This document shows, in pieces, positions 41,348 to 50,230 of a stretch of 64,000 nucleotides of DNA. Origin of the DNA: Streptomyces sp. TS71-3 (GTDB taxonomy: Bacteria; Actinomycetota; Actinomycetes; Streptomycetales; Streptomycetaceae). A program made the translations under genes and the position numbers. Each line of letters begins with the position of its first letter. Positions within the stretch are counted from its first letter, which is position 1. The notes beneath the pieces are model-generated. The model was not told the DNA's origin, did no database searches, and saw nothing but the letters and a program-made list of their open reading frames with translations. Where the stretch lies: positions 868,001-932,000 of the forward strand of contig NZ_BNEL01000003.1 of assembly GCF_018327685.1 (NCBI RefSeq), written 5' to 3'.

Positions 41348-42420
41348 TGGATCCCCTCCGTGATGCTTGGCTGTTCATTCTGAGAGCCCAGGTGGGCATG
41401 CGTGGCGTCATACCGCACGCCGACCCCCCGTAGAGCGATCTCGCGGGCCGCCTCAAGGTAGGAGAGCGCACCGCTCGACCCTGGATCGTAGGTCAGGACC
41501 GTCTGCCCGTAGCTCGGTGCCTCCGAGATACGAACCGAGCGCGGAATGCTCGTCCGGAGGACCTCTTCCCCGAAGTGGTTCCGTACCTCGTCCGCGACCT
41601 GCGACGCCAGCCTCGTCCGGCCGTCGTACATGGTCAGCAGGATGGTGGAGACATGGAGAGCCGGGTTCAGGTGCCCCCGGACCAGGTCGACGTTCCTCAG
41701 CAGCTGTCCCAGGCCCTCCAGCGCGTAGTACTCACACTGGATGGGGATCAGGACCTCCGCGCCGGCCACCAGGGCGTTGACGGTCAGCAGACCCAGGGAG
41801 GGCGGGCAGTCAATCAGGACATAGTCCAGCGGCTGTTCATACGCCTGGATAGCCCTCTGGAGCCTGCTCTCCCGGGCCACCAGTGAGACCAGCTCGATCT
41901 CCGCACCGGCGAGATCGATGGTGGCCGGCGCACAGAACAGTCCCTCTACATCGGGGACCGGCTGCACAACCTCCGAGAGCGGCTTGCTCTCCACCAATAC
42001 GTCGTAGATAGAAGGGACTTCGGCGTGGTGATCAATACCCAGCGCTGTGGACGCATTGCCCTGCGGGTCCAGATCGATCACCAGGACCCGACCGCCATGG
42101 ACCGCGAGGGAGGCGGCAAGGTTCACGGTGGTCGTGGTCTTGCCGACCCCACCCTTCTGGTTGGCGACCACCATGACCCGGGTCTGCTCGGGCCGTGGCA
42201 AGCCTTCGCCGGCACGGCCCAGAGCCTCCATGGCTAGCTGAGCAGCGCGACCGATGGGAGTGTCGTCCAGCGGGGCCGGTGTTTCACGTGAAACATCCTC
42301 CCCCGCCGTCTCGGTACGGGGACCGGGGACCGGATCGGTCATCGGTCCCGCGATGTTGGCGTCGGACCGCAAGGATTCACTCTCCTCGACTTCAGGCTCG
42401 CAATGAACAGAGCCTCCCAT
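41344..42420 (-). CDS. parA: Chromosome partitioning ATPase ParA (Soj)
   Basis: A 358-residue ParA if started at the ATG at 42420. The Walker A (deviant) motif is [20 protein letters not shown]. Other motifs are [20 protein letters not shown] (A'), [18 protein letters not shown] (B) and [20 protein letters not shown]. The ATP-bound dimer binds DNA nonspecifically and is released by ParB. About 85 residues before the ATPase are an acidic extension. In-frame starts upstream reach 42603 (a GTG within parS 9), while ATG at 42342 is also possible; none has a clear Shine-Dalgarno. parS 8 lies inside codons for DVSRET. Confidence 0.95.
   Translation of the reverse strand: MGGSVHCEPEVEESESLRSDANIAGPMTDPVPGPRTETAGEDVSRETPAPLDDTPIGRAAQLAMEALGRAGEGLPRPEQTRVMVVANQKGGVGKTTTTVNLAASLAVHGGRVLVIDLDPQGNASTALGIDHHAEVPSIYDVLVESKPLSEVVQPVPDVEGLFCAPATIDLAGAEIELVSLVARESRLQRAIQAYEQPLDYVLIDCPPSLGLLTVNALVAGAEVLIPIQCEYYALEGLGQLLRNVDLVRGHLNPALHVSTILLTMYDGRTRLASQVADEVRNHFGEEVLRTSIPRSVRISEAPSYGQTVLTYDPGSSGALSYLEAAREIALRGVGVRYDATHAHLGSQNEQPSITEGIQ
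42280..42295. other. parS: parS site 8, inside the parA coding sequence
   Basis: TGTTTCACGTGAAACA, 16/16, read as V-S-R-E-T on the parA strand in the N-terminal extension, near the 5' end of the gene. Confidence 0.92.
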
Positions 42421-42586
42421 GTCTTGGGGGTCGTGAACCAGCGAGGCCTGTTCTTCTGTGGAGAAATCCGCGTTTGTGGACAACTCCGTGCCCTCTTCGG
42501 GTGACCCCAGAGCCCCTAGGGGCCTCCGGTCACGCGGGTGAGCCGCAGCGCGACCCCGACTGATGATGCCATGCAGAAGTGAGCGA

Positions 42587-42602
42587 CGTTTCACGTGAAA
42601 CA
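42587..42602. other. parS: parS site 9, upstream of parA
   Basis: The core GTTTCACGTGAAAC is at 42588-42601 (14/14). On the parA strand it contains an in-frame GTG at 42601-42603, so it overlaps the earliest possible parA start and presumably the parAB leader. Confidence 0.92.
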
Positions 42603-42748
42603 CGATGCCGAGAGGTCAACGTCACGTCCGCGCGACACTCCGAGATGTGTAGTTTCGGCAGCTTGTGTGGAGTACGGCCTATCGCCAAGACGGATGACCG
42701 TCGGCCCCGAATTCAACCCCAGGAGGGAAGACCGACCACGTAATCATT

Positions 42749-42789
42749 CCGTGATCATGACTCCGACCAGGGCGGAACCATGATCACGG
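42749..42789. terminator. Long-loop inverted repeat at the rsmG end
   Basis: CCGTGATCATG and CATGATCACGG flank a 19-nt loop and overlap the rsmG stop codon. It is possibly a terminator of rsmG reading leftward, or an operator for parAB. The 363-bp stretch 42421-42783 holds this, parS 9 and no gene. Confidence 0.4.
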
Positions 42790-43506
42790 TGACCGTCGAC
42801 GTCGCGAGCGCCCCGTCCGGGCCGCCTTGGCGCGCTTCGCAGCGAACCTCACTCCACCCGGGCTCTCCCCGACCTCGACCCGCACCACCGTGGCCGGAGG
42901 ATCCACGAGACCTTCACCAACATGCAGCACGGAGGTCTCGACGGCACCGAGTTTGCTGAGCGCCGCTCGGGCTCCCTTCACCTCTTGCTCCGCGGTGTCG
43001 CCCTTGAGCGCCAGCATCTCCCCGTACGGCCGCAGCAGCGGCACGCCCCACCCCGCCAGCCGGTCGAGTGGAGCCACGGCGCGGGCCGTGACCACATGGA
43101 CGGGCGTCACGGTGCCGAGGACCTCCTCGGCCCGGCCCCGCACCACGCTCACATGGTCGAGCCCCAGCAGCTCCACGACCTCGCCCAGGAAGTTGGTACG
43201 GCGCAGCAGCGGCTCCAGGAGCGTGATCTTCAGGTCGGGACGGACCAGCGCCAGAGGAATGCCGGGGAGGCCGGCTCCCGAGCCCACATCGCAGACCGAT
43301 ACGCCCTCGGGTACGACCTCGGAGAGCACCGCGCAATTGAGCAGGTGGCGCTCCCAGAGCCGGGGCACCTCACGCGGGCCGATCAAGCCGCGCCGCACCC
43401 CGACATCGGCGAGCAGCTCTCCATAACGAATCGCGTCCGGCAACCGTTCGCCGAAGATCGCTCGCGCCGCCTCGGGCGCCGGGGGGAGCTCAGCTACCTC
43501 CGTCAC
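42784..43506 (-). CDS. rsmG: 16S rRNA (guanine-N7) methyltransferase RsmG (GidB)
   Basis: A 240-residue SAM-dependent methyltransferase. The entry motif is RYGELLADVGVRRGLIGPREVPRLWERHLLNCA. The SAM motif is VSVCDVGSGAGLPGIPLALV, then ITLLEPLLRRTNFLGEVVEL and VTARAVAPLDRLAGW. It methylates G527 (E. coli numbering) of 16S rRNA; loss gives low-level streptomycin resistance and, in Streptomyces, can raise antibiotic output. A basic C-terminal tail (AAKRAKAARTGRSRRRRSP) is present. GTG start at 43506. It is downstream of jag in the leftward cluster. Confidence 0.96.
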   Translation of the reverse strand: MTEVAELPPAPEAARAIFGERLPDAIRYGELLADVGVRRGLIGPREVPRLWERHLLNCAVLSEVVPEGVSVCDVGSGAGLPGIPLALVRPDLKITLLEPLLRRTNFLGEVVELLGLDHVSVVRGRAEEVLGTVTPVHVVTARAVAPLDRLAGWGVPLLRPYGEMLALKGDTAEQEVKGARAALSKLGAVETSVLHVGEGLVDPPATVVRVEVGESPGGVRFAAKRAKAARTGRSRRRRSP

Positions 43507-43607
43507 GGGGACCGTCCTTCCGTACCGTGCCGCGCACGGCTGGTGACTATCAGGCTGGCAAAGATCGGCCCCGCCTGCGAACAGACGGGGCCGGAGGTAC
43601 TCGACGA

Positions 43608-44120
43608 TCAGGCGGGGAGCACCACGACAAAGCGCTGGGGTTCCTCACCCTCGGACTCGCTGCGAAGGCCGGCGGCCTTCACCGCGTCGTGCACCACCTT
43701 GCGCTCAAAGGGGGTCATCGGGTCCAGCCGGACCGGCTCGCCGGAGCTCTTCACGTCCGCAGCGACCTTCGCGCCCAGCTCGGACAGGTCGGAGCGCTTC
43801 TTGGCGCGGTAGCCGCTGATGTCCAGCATCAGCCGGCTGCGGTCGCCGGTCTCGCGGTGCACGGCGAGGCGGGTGAGCTCCTGGAGAGCCTCCAGCACCT
43901 CGCCCTCGCGCCCGACCAGCTTCTGCAGATCACGGCTGCCGGCGTCGCTGATGATCGACACCGAGGCCCGGTCGGCCTCGACATCCATATCGATGTCGCC
44001 GTCGAGGTCGGCGATGTCCAGCAGGCCTTCCAGGTAGTCAGCGGCGATCTCGCCCTCTTGCTCCAGGCGGGTCAGACTGTCGTCCGCCTCGGCAGCGGCC
44101 TCGGTGGTGCCTTCCGTCAC
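43608..44120 (-). CDS. jag: Jag/KhpB-like RNA-binding protein (KH-R3H)
   Basis: A 170-residue single-stranded nucleic-acid-binding protein. An acidic N-terminus (EAADYLEGLLDIADLDGDID-like) leads into a KH-II domain with LQKLVGREGEVLEALQELTR (the G-x-x-G loop as GREG). The R3H-type C-terminus is SELGAKVAADVKSSGEPVRL, then PMTPFERKVVHDAVK, with ER..VH in place of the usual R-x-x-x-H. It lies 14 nt after yidC, as in many bacteria. It probably binds small or messenger RNAs linked to cell growth. Confidence 0.92.
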   Translation of the reverse strand: MTEGTTEAAAEADDSLTRLEQEGEIAADYLEGLLDIADLDGDIDMDVEADRASVSIISDAGSRDLQKLVGREGEVLEALQELTRLAVHRETGDRSRLMLDISGYRAKKRSDLSELGAKVAADVKSSGEPVRLDPMTPFERKVVHDAVKAAGLRSESEGEEPQRFVVVLPA

Positions 44121-44134
44121 GGATGGACTCCTTC

Positions 44135-45568
44135 TTACTTCTTGGACGGGTGCTTGGGCCGCTGCTGGCCCTTGCGCTGTCCGGACTTGGCTTGGCGGCC
44201 GTTACCGCCGGACGACGCCCGGCTGCGGGCCGGCTTGGACGGCGCCTTGGCGTCCTGGGGCTCTCCTCGGTCGTCGTTCCCCTGCTTCTCCAGCGAGGGC
44301 TTCCCGGCTGCGGACCTCTGCTCCTCGGGCTTGCCGCCCCCCGAGCCCTGCGTCTCCTCGCCCTCGCCGGGCTTGCCGCCCCCGGCAGGCTTGGCCCCAC
44401 CGGAGCCCTGGGCACCGCCACCGGACTGGGCGCCACCGCCGGACTGGGCGCCGCCACCGGACTGCCGCTGGGACTTGGACTGCCGCTTGGGCTGCTGGCG
44501 CCGAGGAGCGCCGCCACCGGCCGCCGGGCCCGTACCGCCGTCCACCGCGCTCTCCACGCCCGCAGCGGCCTTCACGCTCTCGCTGGACACCACCGTGCCG
44601 TCGGCCTGAGCGGCCAGCCCGGCCTTGTTGAGCCCGTTGATGAACTTCCGCTCGAACTCGTTGCGGTCCCGGCCCTTGGCGACGATGGCCTTGATGATGG
44701 CGCGGTCGCGACGCCTGCTGCTCTTGCCGTGCTCCGCGATGTGCTTGTGCAGCCGCTCCAGGTAGGAGGCCTGGGCCTTGGAACCCGGGGTCGGGTTGTT
44801 GTGGATCACGTACATCTGCTGGCCCATGGTCCACACGTTGGTGGTCAGCCAGTAGACGAGCACACCGACCGGGAAGTTGATGCCGAAGACGGCGAAGATC
44901 AGCGGGAAGACGTACATGAGCATCTTCTGCTGCTGCATGAAGGGCGTCTTCACCGTGGTGTCGACGTTCTTCGTCATCAGCTGCCGCTGCGTGTAGAACT
45001 GCGAGAACGACATCAGGATGATCATGACCGCGGTCACGACCCGGACATCCGTCAGCGAGGCGCCGAGCTGGGCGACCTTGTCGGAGCTGTCCAGGAACTT
45101 CGCGGCCAGCGGGGCGCCGAAGATATGCGCCTTCTGCGCGCTCTGCAGCAGCGGCTGGTCGATCACGCCGATGGTCTTGCCGGAGGCGATACCGCTGAGT
45201 ACGTGGTAGAGGGCGAAGAAGAACGGCGACTGGGCCAGGATGGGAAGGCACGAGGAGAGCGGGTTGGTGCCCGACTCCTTGTACAGCTTCATCATCTCTT
45301 CGGACTGACGCTGCTTGTCGCTCTTGTAGCGCTCCTGGATCTTCTTCATCTCAGGCTGCAGCGTCTGCATGGCGCGGGTCGCCTTGATCTGCTTCACGAA
45401 GAGCGGGATCAGGCAGATCCGGATCAGAACCACGAGGGACACGATGGACAGGCCCCAGGCCAGCCCCGTATCGGGACCGAAGATCGCACCGAACAGCGTG
45501 TGGAACTGAACGATGACCCAGGAAACGGGTGTCGTGATAAAGCTAAACAGGCTGGCAATGCTGTCCAC
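44135..45568 (-). CDS. yidC: Membrane protein insertase YidC/OxaA
   Basis: A 477-residue insertase. The first helix is [20 protein letters not shown]. The hydrophilic-groove helix is [20 protein letters not shown] with its arginine (VLIRI), which is conserved and functional. The coiled-coil loop is [20 protein letters not shown]. Later helices include [15 protein letters not shown] and [21 protein letters not shown]. From about residue 350 the tail is Gly/Gln/Ser-rich with three GGGAQS-type repeats and is basic, which suits ribosome contact. GTG start, 3 nt after yidD. Confidence 0.96.
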   Translation of the reverse strand: MDSIASLFSFITTPVSWVIVQFHTLFGAIFGPDTGLAWGLSIVSLVVLIRICLIPLFVKQIKATRAMQTLQPEMKKIQERYKSDKQRQSEEMMKLYKESGTNPLSSCLPILAQSPFFFALYHVLSGIASGKTIGVIDQPLLQSAQKAHIFGAPLAAKFLDSSDKVAQLGASLTDVRVVTAVMIILMSFSQFYTQRQLMTKNVDTTVKTPFMQQQKMLMYVFPLIFAVFGINFPVGVLVYWLTTNVWTMGQQMYVIHNNPTPGSKAQASYLERLHKHIAEHGKSSRRRDRAIIKAIVAKGRDRNEFERKFINGLNKAGLAAQADGTVVSSESVKAAAGVESAVDGGTGPAAGGGAPRRQQPKRQSKSQRQSGGGAQSGGGAQSGGGAQGSGGAKPAGGGKPGEGEETQGSGGGKPEEQRSAAGKPSLEKQGNDDRGEPQDAKAPSKPARSRASSGGNGRQAKSGQRKGQQRPKHPSKK

Positions 45569-45571
45569 TAA

Positions 45572-45931
45572 TCAGGCTCCTTGCGCATGGGTCGGGGTCT
45601 CGGCGACCGGGCTCTGGGTCTCGGCGGGGTGGTCCCCGGAAGGCTCGCCGGCGGCGGAAGGCCCGCCCTTGCGTGTACGCCATGCGTCACGCAGCATTTC
45701 GTGCCATCGTGGACGCTTACGCGGTGGTACGTGATCCACGCCACCGAGCGACCAAGGGTTGCAGCGCAGGATGCGCCAGGCGGTCAGTGCCGTGCCCTTG
45801 ACCGCACCATGCCGGTCGATGGCCTCGTATCCGTAGTGGGAGCACGACGGGTAGTACTTGCACACAGGCCCCAGCAACGGGCTTATCGTCCACTGATACA
45901 ACTTGATCAGGGCGAGCAGTGGGTACTTCAT
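45572..45931 (-). CDS. yidD: Membrane protein insertion efficiency factor YidD
   Basis: A 119-residue YidD. The conserved domain is [20 protein letters not shown] followed by [45 protein letters not shown], with the usual cysteines ([13 protein letters not shown]). The start ATG overlaps the rnpA stop by 4 nt and yidC follows 3 nt later, giving tight translational coupling. It assists YidC-dependent insertion at the inner membrane. Confidence 0.96.
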   Translation of the reverse strand: MKYPLLALIKLYQWTISPLLGPVCKYYPSCSHYGYEAIDRHGAVKGTALTAWRILRCNPWSLGGVDHVPPRKRPRWHEMLRDAWRTRKGGPSAAGEPSGDHPAETQSPVAETPTHAQGA

Positions 45932-46299
45932 CGCGCACCCCCTCCCAGCAATCGCTGAAGAGCGGCGTCCAGGTCTCGGGCCAGCTGTGCGTGGTCCGCG
46001 TCGCCCGCGCCGGGCAACGCTCGCACGACTACCAGGCTACCGGCCTGCAGGAGAGCCAATCGGTCCCGCATCAAGTGCCGAAGCCTTCGTTTCACTGTGT
46101 TTCGCGTCACGGCTCCGCCCACAGCTTTGCTCACGACGAAACCCGCACGCGCCGGGGGAACGGTTTCCCCGGCCGCGTGCGGGTCCGTTGCACCGCTGCG
46201 GAGGTGGACGACGAGGAGCGGGCGCCCGGCCCGGCGTCCCCGTCGTACCGCGGTCGCGAAGTCCTCGGGCCGCCTCAGCCGATGCTCGGTAGGCAGCAC
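45928..46299 (-). CDS. rnpA: Ribonuclease P protein component
   Basis: A 123-residue Rnp[21 protein letters not shown] opens the protein. The RNA-binding signature is [20 protein letters not shown], the RNR motif of the family. It binds the RNase P RNA (not in this window) to cut tRNA 5' leaders. GTG start 26 nt after rpmH. It is part of the rpmH-rnpA-yidD-yidC-jag-rsmG series. Confidence 0.96.
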   Translation of the reverse strand: MLPTEHRLRRPEDFATAVRRGRRAGRPLLVVHLRSGATDPHAAGETVPPARAGFVVSKAVGGAVTRNTVKRRLRHLMRDRLALLQAGSLVVVRALPGAGDADHAQLARDLDAALQRLLGGGAR

Positions 46300-46325
46300 G
46301 GCGACATCGGCCTCAGCTCAGACGC

Positions 46326-46463
46326 TCAGGCCGACAGGCGCGCGCGACCCTTGCCACGGCGGGACGCGATGATCGCGCGGCCGGCACGGGTGCGCATACG
46401 CAGCCGGAAGCCGTGGGTCTTCGCGCGGCGACGGTTGTTCGGCTGGAAGGTGCGCTTGCTCAC
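46326..46463 (-). CDS. rpmH: 50S ribosomal protein L34
   Basis: A 45-residue L34: it begins [20 protein letters not shown], continues [20 protein letters not shown] and ends ARLSA. The start is a GTG at 46461-46463 with GGAG upstream. It is a very basic small protein, the first gene of the leftward origin cluster, facing dnaA. Confidence 0.97.
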   Translation of the reverse strand: MSKRTFQPNNRRRAKTHGFRLRMRTRAGRAIIASRRGKGRARLSA

Positions 46464-46639
46464 TCGGGGGCTCCAGAAGGGTGTCGGTGGATGACGGCCG
46501 TCGCGTGGCCGTCACCGTGCGCCCACGATTAGCTCGCCTACGCCCAGGTGCACCGCTTGCCGACCACTCTGTGTGGTCTTCACCCAGTGAAAGCTCTTCA
46601 CAGGCATGCGGCAGCAGCCATCGACAACTCGACCTCGTA

Positions 46640-46669
46640 ACGGTACGGCGGCCTAGGCCATTGGGTCAA
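46640..46669 (-). promoter_or_regulatory. Putative rpmH promoter
   Basis: On the minus strand TTGACC (46664-46669), an 18-bp spacer and TACCGT (46640-46645) form a good housekeeping-type promoter about 175 nt before rpmH. Confidence 0.6.
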
Positions 46670-46723
46670 ACCAGCAACCGCGGTGCAGGGCCCCGCGTCT
46701 CCTGCGAGACACTATGCACAGCC

Positions 46724-46732
46724 TGTGGACAA
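46724..46732 (-). promoter_or_regulatory. DnaA box upstream of the dnaA promoter
   Basis: TGTGGACAA (complement TTGTCCACA) is the exact Streptomyces consensus DnaA box, lying just upstream of the putative -35 of dnaA. It suits autoregulation. Confidence 0.75.
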
Positions 46733-46736
46733 CAAC

Positions 46737-46765
46737 TTGAACCGTACGGGCGCCCTGACTACCGT
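46737..46765 (+). promoter_or_regulatory. Putative dnaA promoter
   Basis: TTGAAC (46737-46742), a 17-bp spacer, TACCGT (46760-46765). The leader to the dnaA start would be about 170 nt. The 480-bp gap 46464-46943 holds this, the rpmH promoter and a DnaA box. Confidence 0.6.
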
Positions 46766-46943
46766 GGCTGGACTCCGATTCGTCCGTTCCATTCCATGAC
46801 CCGGCGACCCCTCGTCGTCAGTTGCGCCACCCTGTCGAGAGCCCCGAGCGCCCCTCGGCCCGAGTCCTTCCCCGGGCTCCTCAAGATCTACCGACCCGTC
46901 CCGCGCGGCATCCGTGCGCGGGACCTGTGAGAGAGCGTGCCCT

Positions 46944-48908
46944 GTGGCTGACGTACCTGCAGATCTTGCCGCAGTGTGGCCACGAGTTCTCGAGCAGCTC
47001 CTCGGAGAGGGCCGGGGCCAGCACAGCGTCGAGGCGAAGGACGAGCACTGGATCAGGCGCTGCCAGCCCCTGGCGCTGGTGGCCGACACCGCCCTGCTCG
47101 CCGTGCCCAACGAATTCGCGAAGGGCGTACTGGAAGGCAGGCTCGCGCCGGTCGTCAGCGACACGCTGAGCCAGGAGTGCGGCCGCCCGATCCGCATCGC
47201 GATCACCGTCGACGAGTCCGCGGGGGAGCCCCCGAAGCCGTCCCCGAGTCCCGTACCCCCGCAGCGCTACGAGGAGCCGGAGCTGCCGCCCCGCGCGGAC
47301 CAGCTCCCCACCGCACGCCCCGCGTACCCGGAGGAGTACGAGCGCCGCGAGACCGGCGGCTGGCCCCGGTCCGCTGACGACCTCGCCTGGCAGCAGCCCC
47401 GGCTCGGCTTCCCCGAACGGGACCCGTACGCCACCTCCGCCCAGCAGCCGGGCCGCGACTACCACCAGGCGTCCCCCGAGCACTCCCCGTACGAGCAGGG
47501 CCGCCCCGGGTACGAGGGCGAGCGCCGCGGCTACGAGCGGGAGCGCTCCGCGTACACCCCCGAGCGCTCCGCTTACGAGCAGCAGCACGGCGACTACGAG
47601 TCAGGGCGTTCCGAGTACGAGTCGGGCCGTTCCGAGTACCAGCCGGCCCGTCCCGGATACGAGGGCAGGTCCGACTACGCCTCGGGCGCCGCTCGTGGCG
47701 AGCGGCCCGAGCCGGCGTCCGCGGGGATGCGCGGGCCCGGCATGCCCGGTGCCGGTGGTCCCGGGGGGCCCGGCGGGGTGCGCGGCGGTCCCGGTGGCGT
47801 GTCGCTGCCGGCGCCCAGCGGCGCGCCCGGTCCGCTCGCGGCTCAGCCCGCGCCCGCTCCGGGGCCCGGTGAGCCGACGGCCCGGCTGAACCCGAAGTAC
47901 CTCTTCGACACGTTCGTCATCGGTGCCTCGAACCGTTTCGCGCACGCCGCCGCGGTGGCCGTCGCGGAGGCGCCCGCCAAGGCGTACAACCCGCTGTTCA
48001 TCTACGGGGAGTCCGGCCTCGGCAAGACGCACCTGCTGCACGCGATCGGGCACTACGCCCGCAGCCTGTACCCGGGCACGCGCGTGCGGTACGTCAGCTC
48101 GGAGGAGTTCACCAACGAGTTCATCAACTCCATCCGCGACGGCAAGGGCGACAGCTTCCGCAAGCGCTACCGGGAGATGGACATCCTGCTGGTCGACGAC
48201 ATCCAGTTCCTCGCGGACAAGGAGTCGACGCAGGAGGAGTTCTTCCACACGTTCAACACGCTCCACAACGCGAACAAACAGATCGTGCTGTCCTCGGATC
48301 GCCCGCCCAAACAGCTGGTGACCCTGGAGGACCGGCTGCGCAACCGCTTCGAGTGGGGCCTGATCACCGACGTCCAGCCGCCCGAGCTGGAGACCCGGAT
48401 CGCGATCCTCCGCAAGAAGGCGGTCCAGGAGCAGCTGAACGCTCCGCCGGAGGTGCTGGAGTTCATCGCCTCGCGGATCTCGCGGAACATCCGCGAGCTG
48501 GAGGGCGCGCTGATCCGCATCACGGCGTTCGCCTCGCTCAACAGGCAGCCGGTGGACCTCGGCCTCACGGAGATCGTCCTCAAGGACCTCATCCCGGGTG
48601 GCGAGGACGCCTCCCCGGAGATCACCACGACCGCGATCATGGCGGCCACGGCGGACTACTTCGGCCTCACGGTCGAGGACCTGTGCGGGTCGTCGCGGAG
48701 CCGGGTGCTGGTGACCGCGCGGCAGATCGCGATGTACCTCTGCCGTGAGCTCACGGATCTGTCGCTGCCGAAGATCGGTGCGCAGTTCGGGGGGCGGGAC
48801 CATACGACGGTGATGCATGCCGATCGGAAGATCCGGGCGTTGATGGCGGAGCGGCGGTCGATCTACAACCAGGTGACGGAGCTGACGAACCGCATCAAGA
48901 ACGGGTAG
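46944..48908 (+). CDS. dnaA: Chromosomal replication initiator protein DnaA
   Basis: A 654-residue DnaA, the long form of Streptomyces. Domain [21 protein letters not shown]. Domain II (about 85-310) is disordered and carries Tyr/Glu/Arg repeats. Domain III AAA+: Walker A in [20 protein letters not shown], Walker [21 protein letters not shown], sensor region [10 protein letters not shown] and the R-finger region [18 protein letters not shown]. Domain [25 protein letters not shown], which reads DnaA boxes. It opens oriC (49.4-50.0 kb) and loads DnaB with DciA. The GTG at 46944 is chosen. Confidence 0.98.
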   Translation: MADVPADLAAVWPRVLEQLLGEGRGQHSVEAKDEHWIRRCQPLALVADTALLAVPNEFAKGVLEGRLAPVVSDTLSQECGRPIRIAITVDESAGEPPKPSPSPVPPQRYEEPELPPRADQLPTARPAYPEEYERRETGGWPRSADDLAWQQPRLGFPERDPYATSAQQPGRDYHQASPEHSPYEQGRPGYEGERRGYERERSAYTPERSAYEQQHGDYESGRSEYESGRSEYQPARPGYEGRSDYASGAARGERPEPASAGMRGPGMPGAGGPGGPGGVRGGPGGVSLPAPSGAPGPLAAQPAPAPGPGEPTARLNPKYLFDTFVIGASNRFAHAAAVAVAEAPAKAYNPLFIYGESGLGKTHLLHAIGHYARSLYPGTRVRYVSSEEFTNEFINSIRDGKGDSFRKRYREMDILLVDDIQFLADKESTQEEFFHTFNTLHNANKQIVLSSDRPPKQLVTLEDRLRNRFEWGLITDVQPPELETRIAILRKKAVQEQLNAPPEVLEFIASRISRNIRELEGALIRITAFASLNRQPVDLGLTEIVLKDLIPGGEDASPEITTTAIMAATADYFGLTVEDLCGSSRSRVLVTARQIAMYLCRELTDLSLPKIGAQFGGRDHTTVMHADRKIRALMAERRSIYNQVTELTNRIKNG

Positions 48909-48993
48909 GCGGCTACGCCGCCGGAGTGCCGGGTTCCCGTGGTGCTCCGGTGTCCCCGGGGGGCCTTTCCGCGGTTCGGTCTCCGGGGCCCGG

Positions 48994-49101
48994 CGGGCTT
49001 CTGCCTTGCGGCCGGCTTCTGCCTTGCGGCGGGCTTCTGCCTTGCGGCGGGCTTCTGCCTTGCGGCGGGCTTCTGCCTTGCGGTGGGCTTCTGCCTTGCG
49101 G
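48994..49101. repeat. 18-bp tandem repeat, six copies, dnaA-proximal side of oriC
   Basis: GGCTTCTGCCTTGCGG recurs every 18 bp with starts at 48996, 49014, 49032, 49050, 49068 and 49086, with near-perfect identity. Read on the minus strand it would spell (ARQKPA)n, but no credible gene surrounds it. Confidence 0.9.
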
Positions 49102-49143
49102 CGACCGCTTCCTCTTCCTCGTGGCGGTCCTCGCGGCCCTTTC

Positions 49144-49265
49144 CAGGCGGGGCTGCGCCCCTTTCATCGGGCCGGTGGGGTGGTGTCGGTCGTTTCCGGA
49201 CCACCTGGCAGTGGTGCTTGCTCGCGCCGTTCCCCGCGCCCCTTCGAAGCGGGGCTGCGCCCCGA
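49144..49265. repeat. Two copies of a Streptomyces intergenic hairpin (GCGGGGCTGCGCCCC)
   Basis: GGCGGGGCTGCGCCCC near 49147 and AGCGGGGCTGCGCCCC near 49250 are short GC-rich dyads of the kind often seen between Streptomyces genes. Confidence 0.5.
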
Positions 49266-49389
49266 TCAAACGGCTGCCAAGCGGCCGCGCCCGATCTCGT
49301 CCCGGACCGGGGCAGGCGCCTTCCGCTGCCGTAGCGCACTGCCCACCCCGCGGCGCTCTCGCCGCCCCCCTTCCTCGGCTGTTCGATTA

Positions 49390-49980
49390 GTCGGGGGGAC
49401 ACGGGTGTTCTCCACAGATTCGGGGACTTCTTGCCGTCCACACCCTGGGGAGGGCGGAGTTGTCCAGATGGCGTCCACAGCGGAGGGGGTCCGAGATCCC
49501 TCGTTCCAGGTCAACCACCTGTGGATTCGTGGACAACCTCCCTCCACAGACTGTGGACGGCGGCGCCGTCCACAGTGCCTCCCGTCCGTTGTCCACCGGC
49601 CGCCCACAGGCTGTGGGCGGTTGTCCCCAGCTTTGCCCAGCTTCTCCACAGCGCTGTCCACTGTTCGGCAACACAACGCGCGCTCTCACCGGGTCGAGTG
49701 AAAGGCGTCACATCGAGGGGCTCGCATGGCCTGTGGGCAACGTGGGTAAACCTGGGGACGCCGCTGGGGAGAAGTGGCTCCGCCCTGTGCATCGGGTGTG
49801 CAGAACTTTCCCCCGTCCACAGAAACCCGGGGTTGTCCACGGGCTCCGCCCACAGGCACGGTGGACAAAATATGCGCTCTGAGCTGCGTAAACGGGGTTA
49901 TCCACGGTTTCCACAGGCCCTACTACTACTCCCACTTGGAGAGAGTAGGGAATCCGTTTCGAAGTGGGGGCTGTGCACAA
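49390..49980. other. oriC: Chromosomal replication origin oriC with a DnaA-box array
   Basis: Between dnaA and dnaN I count over 20 DnaA-box-like 9-mers. Perfect or one-mismatch to TTGTCCACA on the plus strand: 49408 (TTCTCCACA), 49460 (TTGTCCAGA), 49589 (TTGTCCACC), 49642 (TTCTCCACA), 49833 (TTGTCCACG). Two-mismatch plus-strand sites include 49434, 49471, 49566, 49654, 49813 and 49898 (TTATCCACG). Minus strand: 49528 (CGTGGACAA), 49552, 49732 (TGTGGGCAA), 49860 (GGTGGACAA) and 49972 (TGTGCACAA). GC-type variants (CCGCCCACA) occur at 49600, 49612 and 49846. A short AT-rich patch (ACAAAATAT) is at 49865-49873. The dnaA-oriC-dnaN layout is that of Streptomyces. Confidence 0.95.
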
Positions 49981-50230
49981 CTCGCGGCTCGCGGCGACAC
50001 GGCGCTCCAGAGCGGGGCGGCATGACTTGACCCCGACGGGCTCCTAGTGTCAGTGCTGTGCGCCAGACTGTTCCCCGGTGTTCTTCCCCGTACGGGAGGA
50101 GCCGACACCGAGTCAGACGGCGGATCGCGACCAGACGGCACGGCCGGGGCGGAACGCACCGGCGGCAGCAGAGGCAACAGCAGAGAGAGGCCGGCACCAC
50201 ACAGCCGGCCACAGCAGGAGGCGGCTTACG

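Noticed and set aside
48863..49441. Leftward 192-codon frame across the 18-bp repeats
   Set aside because: No ribosome site, overlaps dnaA 3' end and oriC, and the (ARQKPA)n part is only the repeat translated.
50078..50230. Longer DnaN start at 50078
   Set aside because: The added residues are not part of the clamp fold, and AGGAGG precedes the GTG at 50231.
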